Below, piece by piece: positions 59,063 to 64,000 of a stretch of 64,000 nucleotides of DNA. This DNA comes from Pseudomonadota bacterium (GTDB lineage: Bacteria > Pseudomonadota > Alphaproteobacteria > Rhodobacterales > Rhodobacteraceae). Numbering within the stretch: position 1 is the stretch's first letter; every line of letters starts with the position of its first letter. The position numbers and the translations under genes are program-made. The DNA lies in assembly GCA_018240425.1 (NCBI GenBank), contig JAFEFU010000018.1:1-64000 (forward strand), given 5' to 3'. The notes under the pieces were generated by a model. That model searched no databases. It was not told where the DNA came from and was given only the letters and a program-made list of their open reading frames with translations.

Positions 59063-59677
59063 TCAGTCGCGGCGCAGGACCAGCAGGGTCATCATCCCGA
59101 AGGGCGGCAGCCGGCGTTCGTGGGCGAGGCTCAGCCCCGGGGCGCCCAGAATGCGCGTGCGGCTGAAATCGGCGTGCCACCCCAGCTTGTCGGCATGGCG
59201 CGCGGCCAGCCCCTCGATCCGCGCCATCAGGCCGCGCCCGGCGGCGAAGTGGCTGGTGATCACGATCTCGCCGCCCGGCCTCGTCACCCGCACCATCTCG
59301 GCCAGGACCCGCTCGGGCTCGGGGACCACGGAAAGGACATGCATCGCCGCCACGGAATCGAAGCTTTCGTCGGCGAAGGCCAGGTGGCGCGCGTCCATGT
59401 GGTAAAGCGCCTTGACGTTGCCGAGACGGCGGGTGCGGACCCTCTCCCGCGCGCGTTCGAGCATCTCGGCACTGAAGTCGATGCCCGTCACCTCGACCCC
59501 CGGCCCGTAGAGGGGCAGCGCAAGCCCGGTGCCCACGCCCACCTCGAGCACCCTGCCGCCGCGCCGGCTGATCCGCCCGACGGCGCGGTGCCGGCCGCTG
59601 CTGGTCGCCAGCCCGAACGCCAGGTCATAGACCGGCGCCCATCGGGCATAGGCGGACTGGATCGCTTCAATCTCCAT
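59063..59677 (-). CDS. pmtA: Phosphatidylethanolamine N-methyltransferase
   Basis: A 204-residue SAM-dependent methyltransferase. The SAM motif VLEVGVGTGLALPLYG and the N-terminal pattern SAYARWAPVYDLAFG match PmtA of Rhodobacter, which methylates phosphatidylethanolamine to phosphatidylcholine. The length and the position directly after pssA and psd support this over ubiquinone methyltransferases. Its start overlaps the end of pssA by 11 bases. Confidence 0.88.
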   Translation of the reverse strand: MEIEAIQSAYARWAPVYDLAFGLATSSGRHRAVGRISRRGGRVLEVGVGTGLALPLYGPGVEVTGIDFSAEMLERARERVRTRRLGNVKALYHMDARHLAFADESFDSVAAMHVLSVVPEPERVLAEMVRVTRPGGEIVITSHFAAGRGLMARIEGLAARHADKLGWHADFSRTRILGAPGLSLAHERRLPPFGMMTLLVLRRD

Positions 59678-60428
59678 CGGGGCGCTCGCCTTCCGTTGCG
59701 GGCCTGCGGCTGGCCTTCCATGACAGCACGAGGCCAGACAGATATACCACATCGAAGGCCAGGAGAGTCTGCCAGGGGTAGGCGGCCAGCATCGTCACCA
59801 GCGCGGTCACGCCGATCAGCACGAACCGGGCATTCTCGGCATAGATCGTCGTCTTGAGCGAGAAGGTCGGCAGGCGGCTGACCATCAGCGCCCCGGCAAT
59901 GACCAGCCACAGCGCCACCGCCTCGGGCGGAAGCGGCGTGGACAGGTGGAGCGCGCGCACCAGAAACAGCGGGCCGAGCGCGAGAAGTGCCCCGGCCGGC
60001 GACGGAACCCCGGTGAAGAACCGCTTGTCGGGGGGGGGATCGCTCTTGATGCCGACGTTGAAGCGGGCCAGCCGCAGGACGCAGCACAGCGCATAGACAA
60101 GGGCTGCCGCCCAGCCCAGTTCGTCGGCGGGCTCGAGCGCCCAGAAGTAGAGGATCATCGCGGGCGTCACGCCGAAGTTGACGAAATCCGCCAGCGAATC
60201 GAGTTCGGCCCCGATCAGGCTTTCGCTGCCGAGCGCCCGCGCCAGGCGGCCGTCCACCCCGTCCAGCACCGCCGCCAGGATCACCAGCCCCACCGCCTGG
60301 CTGAAGGCGCCGTAGGCGGCCATGCGGATCGCGGTCAGCCCGGCGCAGATCGCGCCGAGGGTCAGCGCATTGGGCAGAAGCTGCACCAGCGGCAGTTCGG
60401 CGCGGGGCTTGCGGGGGGTGCGCGCCAT
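59667..60428 (-). CDS. pssA: CDP-diacylglycerol-serine O-phosphatidyltransferase
   Basis: A 253-residue membrane protein of the CDP-alcohol phosphatidyltransferase family. The catalytic motif is visible as DGVDGRLARALGSESLIGAE followed by LDSLAD. About seven to eight membrane spans are predicted by eye. It makes phosphatidylserine, which psd decarboxylates to phosphatidylethanolamine. It begins one base after the psd stop and overlaps pmtA, so the three genes form one unit: psd-pssA-pmtA. Confidence 0.93.
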   Translation of the reverse strand: MARTPRKPRAELPLVQLLPNALTLGAICAGLTAIRMAAYGAFSQAVGLVILAAVLDGVDGRLARALGSESLIGAELDSLADFVNFGVTPAMILYFWALEPADELGWAAALVYALCCVLRLARFNVGIKSDPPPDKRFFTGVPSPAGALLALGPLFLVRALHLSTPLPPEAVALWLVIAGALMVSRLPTFSLKTTIYAENARFVLIGVTALVTMLAAYPWQTLLAFDVVYLSGLVLSWKASRRPATEGERPDGD

Positions 60429-60429
60429 C

Positions 60430-61122
60430 TCAGTCGCGGCGGAACTGGGCCGGCGCCTGGGGGCCGGACAGGTCGGCGATGATGCTTTCGCCCGCCACCA
60501 TCGTCTGCCCTAGGCTGACCAGCGGCTGCACGCCGGCCGGCAGGTAGACATCGAGCCGCGAGCCGAAGCGGATCAGGCCGAACCTTTCGCCGCACCGCAG
60601 CGCGGCGCCCTGGCCCGACCAGCAGACGATGCGCCGCGCGATCAGCCCGGCGATCTGCACCACCGCGAGCGAGCGCCCGTCGGCAAGATCGATTCTCAGC
60701 GCGTTGCGCTCGTTGTCCTCGCTGGCCTTGTCGAGCGAGGCGTTGAGGAACTTGCCGGGCCGATAGACGACGGCACCGACCCGCCCCTCGCAGGGCGCGC
60801 GGTTCACATGGCAGTTGAAGACGCTCATGAACACCGACACCCGGGTCAGGGGCGCGGCCGGCAGCCCCAGCCCGTCGGGCGGCGCCGCCGGGCCGATCAG
60901 CGAGACCACCCCGTCGGCGGGGCTGACCACCAGCCCTTCGGCCAGGGGCACCGAGCGCACCGGATCGCGGAAGAAGTAATAGCACCAGAGCGTGACGGCC
61001 AGCGCCGCCCAGCCAAGGGGATGCCAGATGAAGAACAGGATCGCCGTCGCCACGGCAAAGATCGCAAGGAAGCGCCGCCCCTCGGGGTGCATGGGGGGAA
61101 GCACGCTCTCGACCAGGGTCAT
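60430..61122 (-). CDS. psd: Phosphatidylserine decarboxylase, short form
   Basis: A 230-residue pyruvoyl enzyme precursor. Two membrane spans lie near the N-terminus, then the catalytic segments VSPADGVVS and [12 protein letters not shown]. The self-cleavage site is Gly-Ser in [11 protein letters not shown], the form usual for the short alphaproteobacterial enzymes. The start [10 protein letters not shown] is at 61122. It heads the phospholipid cluster. Confidence 0.93.
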   Translation of the reverse strand: MTLVESVLPPMHPEGRRFLAIFAVATAILFFIWHPLGWAALAVTLWCYYFFRDPVRSVPLAEGLVVSPADGVVSLIGPAAPPDGLGLPAAPLTRVSVFMSVFNCHVNRAPCEGRVGAVVYRPGKFLNASLDKASEDNERNALRIDLADGRSLAVVQIAGLIARRIVCWSGQGAALRCGERFGLIRFGSRLDVYLPAGVQPLVSLGQTMVAGESIIADLSGPQAPAQFRRD

Positions 61123-61229
61123 TCGGCCACCTTTTGCGCAGTTTCGGCCGATGAGGTAACGGGGCCGGCGGAATAGCACAAGCATTTTGGCAGTTTGCAA
61201 CGCGATGTGCACCGGCGGCGGGCGGGCGC

Positions 61230-61249
61230 GGGCGCCGCCGGCGGCGCCC
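61230..61249. repeat. Perfect 20-bp palindrome downstream of rpoH
   Basis: The sequence gggcgccgccggcggcgccc is fully self-complementary. It lies 14 bases after the rpoH stop on the minus strand. There is no T-tract, so it may protect the 3' end or pause transcription rather than act as a classical terminator. Confidence 0.5.
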
Positions 61250-61262
61250 TGCCCCCCTCGCC

Positions 61263-62159
61263 TCAGGCCGGGGTCAACATACCCTTTTCGCGCGCCAGCT
61301 CGCGCATCCGCGCCTGGAGCTTCTCGAAGGCGCGCACCTCGATCTGGCGGATACGTTCGCGGCTGACGTCATATTCCTCGGACAGCTGTTCCAGCGTCAC
61401 CGGCTCGTCCTGAAGGCGGCGCTGGATCAGGATGTGCTTCTCGCGCTCGTTCAGCGTGTCCATCGCCCGCAGGAGCATGGCGCGGCGGGCGGCCAGCTCC
61501 TCGTTCTCGGCATAGGCGCTGGCCTGGTCGGCATCCTCGTCCTCGAGCCAGTCCTGCCACTGCGAGGTCGATTCGCCGTCCGAGCCGACCGAGGCGTTCA
61601 GCGAGGCGTCCGACCCCGCCAGCCGGCGGTTCATGTCGATGACCTCGTCTTCCGTCACGTTCAGGTCATGGGCGATGCGCGCGACATTCTCGGGGCGCAG
61701 GTCGCCCTCCTCGAGTGCGCCGATCTTCGACTTGGCCTTCCTGAGGTTGAAGAACAGCTTCTTCTGGGCCGAGGTCGTGCCCAGTTTCACCAGCGACCAG
61801 GACCGCAGGATATACTCCTGGATCGAGGCGCGGATCCACCACATCGCATAGGTCGCGAGGCGGAAGCCGCGTTCGGGATCGAAGCGCTTGACCGCCTGCA
61901 TCAGCCCGACGTTGGCCTCGGACACGACCTCGGCCTGGGGCAGGCCATAGCCGCGATAGCCCATCGCGATCTTGGCGGCGAGCCGCAGGTGCGAGGTGAC
62001 CATCTTGTGCGCGGCGCCGGCGTCCTGATGATCGACCCAGCGCTTGGCCAGCATGTATTCCTCTTCGGGTTCCAGCAGCGGGAACTTGCGGATTTCCTGC
62101 AGATAGCGGTTCAGCCCCTGTTCGGGACTGGGCGCGGGAAGATTGGCGTAACTCGTCAT
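61263..62159 (-). CDS. rpoH: RNA polymerase sigma-32 factor
   Basis: A 298-residue sigma-70-family factor of the RpoH group. The region 2 core (AYGLPQ-type motif as [41 protein letters not shown]), the RpoH box near [14 protein letters not shown] and the region 4 helix-turn-helix ([15 protein letters not shown]) are clear. It directs the heat-shock response; Rhodobacteraceae often carry a second RpoH for oxidative stress. A good sigma-70 promoter lies upstream. Confidence 0.93.
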   Translation of the reverse strand: MTSYANLPAPSPEQGLNRYLQEIRKFPLLEPEEEYMLAKRWVDHQDAGAAHKMVTSHLRLAAKIAMGYRGYGLPQAEVVSEANVGLMQAVKRFDPERGFRLATYAMWWIRASIQEYILRSWSLVKLGTTSAQKKLFFNLRKAKSKIGALEEGDLRPENVARIAHDLNVTEDEVIDMNRRLAGSDASLNASVGSDGESTSQWQDWLEDEDADQASAYAENEELAARRAMLLRAMDTLNEREKHILIQRRLQDEPVTLEQLSEEYDVSRERIRQIEVRAFEKLQARMRELAREKGMLTPA

Positions 62160-62189
62160 CTGTGACCCTTTCGCGGGAGAGGACTGCGC

Positions 62190-62218
62190 AATCTAGGTGT
62201 GCTTGGCCCCCGGTGCAA
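62190..62218 (-). promoter_or_regulatory. Sigma-70 promoter of rpoH
   Basis: On the minus strand -35 TTGCAC (62218-62213) and -10 TAGATT (62195-62190) are 17 bases apart, about 30 bases before the rpoH start. Confidence 0.6.
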
Positions 62219-62362
62219 GACCCCCCTGCCACCCCGGCCGGCCGTCGACCCGCGCAGGGATGGCACGGGGAGATTAGCGCAAGGTGAAGGCGGCGTCAGG
62301 CGGGTGCGGGCGAATGTGTCGGCCGGTCACGGCCAATTCAATGCACGCGACCGCCCCATTGG

Positions 62363-63412
62363 TCAGGCCGGGCCGGGACCGGCGCGCAACAGGTCGAGAA
62401 GCCGGGCGAAATCGGCCGGAAGCGGGCTTTCGAAGGACAGATCCTCGCCCGTGACCGGATGGGTGAACCCCAGCGTCGCGGCGTGCAGCGCCTGGCGGGG
62501 AAAGGCCGCCGCCGCCCCGGCCGCCGCTTCCCCCACCGCGCGCGCCGAGAGTTTCCGCCGCCCTCCATAGGTCTGGTCGCCGATCAGCCCGTGCCCGGCA
62601 TGGGCCAGATGCACCCGGATCTGATGGGTGCGCCCGGTCTCCAGCCAGCATTCCATCAGGCTGGCGGCGGGGGGGGTGCCGAAGGACTCGAGCACCCTGG
62701 CGCGTGTCACCGCGTGGCGGCCGCCGTGAAAGAGGACCGCCTGCCGCTGCCGGTCGGTCTTGTGGCGGGCCAGGTGGGTGGCGATGCGCAGGATGCCCGC
62801 GCCCTCGAAGCTCAGGCCCTTGACCCCGCGCAGGCGCGGGTCGGCAGCGTCGGGGCGGCCGTGGACCAGCACCAGATAGCGGCGGCCGACGCTGTGGCGC
62901 TCGAACTGGGCGGCAAGGCCGTGATGGGCGCGGTCGGTCTTGGCCACCACCAGAAGCCCGGTCGTGTCCTTGTCGATGCGGTGGACGATGCCGGGGCGCC
63001 GTTCGCCGCCGACGCCCGAGAGCGTCTCGCCGCAATGATGGAGAAGTGCGTTGACCAGCGTGCCCGAATGCGATCCCGGCGCGGGATGGACGACCATGCC
63101 CGCAGGCTTGTCGATGACGATCAGGTCGGCGTCCTCCCAGACGACGCTCAGCGCGATGGCCTCGGGCGCGGTCCCGACCTCGGCGGCGGGGCCGAGCGCG
63201 ATCCGGTAGACCTCGCCCTCGGCCGCCCGTACCTTGGCGTCGGTCACCGGCTGCCCGTCACGGCTGACCGCACCCTCGGCCAGAAGCCGCGCCAGCCGCG
63301 ACCGCGACAGGGCGGCTTCTTCTGGCACATCGCGCGCCAAGGCCTTATCAAGCCGGTCGGGCGGGTTGGCCCTGATGGTGACGGCAAGGGAGGCGCGGGC
63401 GATGTCCGACAT
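62363..63412 (-). CDS. rluD: 23S rRNA pseudouridine synthase, RluD-type
   Basis: A 349-residue pseudouridine synthase. An N-terminal S4 domain (LSRSRLARLLAEGAVSRDG) is followed by the catalytic segment VHRIDKDTTGLLVVAK with its nucleophilic Asp, and the C-terminal MECWLETGRTHQIRVHLA. It would modify helix 69 of 23S rRNA. The start MSDIARAS overlaps the start of the divergent small membrane protein gene by 11 bases (63402-63412). Confidence 0.92.
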   Translation of the reverse strand: MSDIARASLAVTIRANPPDRLDKALARDVPEEAALSRSRLARLLAEGAVSRDGQPVTDAKVRAAEGEVYRIALGPAAEVGTAPEAIALSVVWEDADLIVIDKPAGMVVHPAPGSHSGTLVNALLHHCGETLSGVGGERRPGIVHRIDKDTTGLLVVAKTDRAHHGLAAQFERHSVGRRYLVLVHGRPDAADPRLRGVKGLSFEGAGILRIATHLARHKTDRQRQAVLFHGGRHAVTRARVLESFGTPPAASLMECWLETGRTHQIRVHLAHAGHGLIGDQTYGGRRKLSARAVGEAAAGAAAAFPRQALHAATLGFTHPVTGEDLSFESPLPADFARLLDLLRAGPGPA

Positions 63413-63731
63413 GAAGGATGCTCCGGCAACGGACGCGGCCCTGCCGCCCGATCTGGTCTTTCTGAAACGCCTGGTCACGGTGCTGACCGCGACCATGATC
63501 CTCGGCCTCATAATCGTCATCGGCCTGCTTGTCACCCGCCTGAACGGCCTCCGACAGCCGCCCCTGCCGGGCTTGCCCGCGCATCTCAGCCTGCCCGGCG
63601 GTGCCCAGGCGCGGGCGGTGACGCTGGGCCAGGGCTGGGTGGCGGTGGTCACCGACCAGGACGAGATCCTGATCCTCGACGCCGCCACCGGCGCGCTCCG
63701 CCAGCGCGTCGCGTTCACGCCCGGCGGCTGA
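63402..63731 (+). CDS. Small single-span membrane protein
   Basis: A 109-residue protein with one membrane span (about residues 23-45, RLVTVLTATMILGLIIVIGLLV) and a short C-terminal domain resembling one beta-propeller strand (GWVAVVTDQDEILILDAATGALRQRV). GGGAGG lies 7-8 bases before the ATG. Similar genes next to rluD occur in related bacteria as I recall, but the function is unknown. Its start region overlaps that of rluD on the opposite strand. Confidence 0.75.
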   Translation: MSDMKDAPATDAALPPDLVFLKRLVTVLTATMILGLIIVIGLLVTRLNGLRQPPLPGLPAHLSLPGGAQARAVTLGQGWVAVVTDQDEILILDAATGALRQRVAFTPGG

Positions 63732-63816
63732 GGGCGCGGCCCGCGGAACCCGCCCCGCCACCCCCACCTTTTCGCCCTTGCATTGCCCGCCCCGCCCCGC
63801 TAAATGCCCCTGCAAC

Positions 63817-63893
63817 GGACCCGTAGCTCAGCTGGATAGAGCATCAGACTACGAATCTGAGGGTCGGGCGTTCGAATCGCTCCGGGTCCGCCA
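63817..63893 (+). tRNA. tRNA-Arg (ACG)
   Basis: A 77-base cloverleaf with CCA encoded. The acceptor arms are GGACCCG and CGGGTCC, the D-loop region is AGCTCAGCTGGATAGAGC, and the anticodon stem TCAGA/TCTGA encloses CTACGAA, giving anticodon ACG. The T-loop is GTTCGAATC. The A at position 34 is expected to be edited to inosine by TadA. Confidence 0.95.
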
Positions 63894-63942
63894 TCCAACC
63901 TCCCCCTCTCGCAACCTTGCCGCCGGCGAACCCGCCCCCCGC

Positions 63943-64000
63943 TCAGCGTCCTGTGAGCCTGTTGGCGAGGGTGGCGAGGCGCGACGTCTGCTTGCCCCCG
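63943..64000 (-). CDS. Possible C-terminal end of a leftward gene
   Basis: A reading frame entering from the right edge ends in TSRLATLANRLTGR and a TGA stop at 63945-63943. Only 18 codons are visible, so the product cannot be named. Confidence 0.3.
   Translation of the reverse strand, partial: GGKQTSRLATLANRLTGR

Overview
The window is high-GC bacterial DNA whose gene content points to an alphaproteobacterium of the Rhodobacteraceae (Rhodobacterales). Supporting signs are the gamma-glutamylmethylamide (GMA) route for methylamine, trimethylamine monooxygenase (Tmm), the DMSP lyase DddP, a VPLPA-CTERM surface protein, a short ProS, an HdaA-type DnaA homologue, the pmtA-pssA-psd phospholipid cluster and an isolated fliG. 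The combination of Tmm and DddP suggests a marine or brackish life style. No rRNA, CRISPR array, phage or insertion sequence was seen.

Region 1 (1-12.5 kb) is a methylated-amine locus. A leftward set holds two APC-family permeases, three very small membrane proteins and a coupled pair of unknown proteins. A rightward operon encodes the N-methylglutamate synthase subunits mgsA-mgsB-mgsC and gmaS, followed by a FadR-type regulator. Next come a substrate-binding-like protein without a visible signal peptide and tmm. The demethylases (tdm, dmm) and N-methylglutamate dehydrogenase (mgd) are not in the window.

Region 2 (12.6-25.4 kb) is a serine-cycle locus for C1 assimilation. A leftward operon sga-mtkA-mtkB-hpr-ppc faces a rightward set of a LuxR-type regulator, mcl and gck, then a second FadR/FCD regulator and an omega-aminotransferase. 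Regions 1 and 2 together would connect methylated amines to cell carbon: TMA to TMAO, methylamine to GMA and N-methylglutamate, then methylene-THF, serine, hydroxypyruvate, glycerate, PEP, oxaloacetate, malate, malyl-CoA, glyoxylate and acetyl-CoA.

Region 3 (25.6-32.1 kb) looks like a small exopolysaccharide locus: a VPLPA-CTERM protein, a UDP-glucuronate decarboxylase, a UDP-glucose 4-epimerase, a membrane glycosyltransferase with altered processive motifs, a GH26-like hydrolase and a small secreted protein.

Region 4 (32.1-64 kb) is mainly housekeeping: lolD and a single lolC/E homologue, proS, perM-like, hdaA, ppk, ppx, selO, a MESH1-like hydrolase, tig, tRNA-Leu, nnrDE, glnB-glnA, purB, fliG, pmtA-pssA-psd, rpoH, rluD and tRNA-Arg. 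dddP sits next to glnA. An 81-bp palindromic element lies in frame inside nnrDE.

Main points for follow-up are the joined methylated-amine and serine-cycle locus, a near-identical A-rich motif in front of two methylamine transcription units, a degenerate-receiver regulator between the divergent serine-cycle operons, the protein-coding palindromic repeat in nnrDE, and the unexplained small membrane proteins beside the permease.
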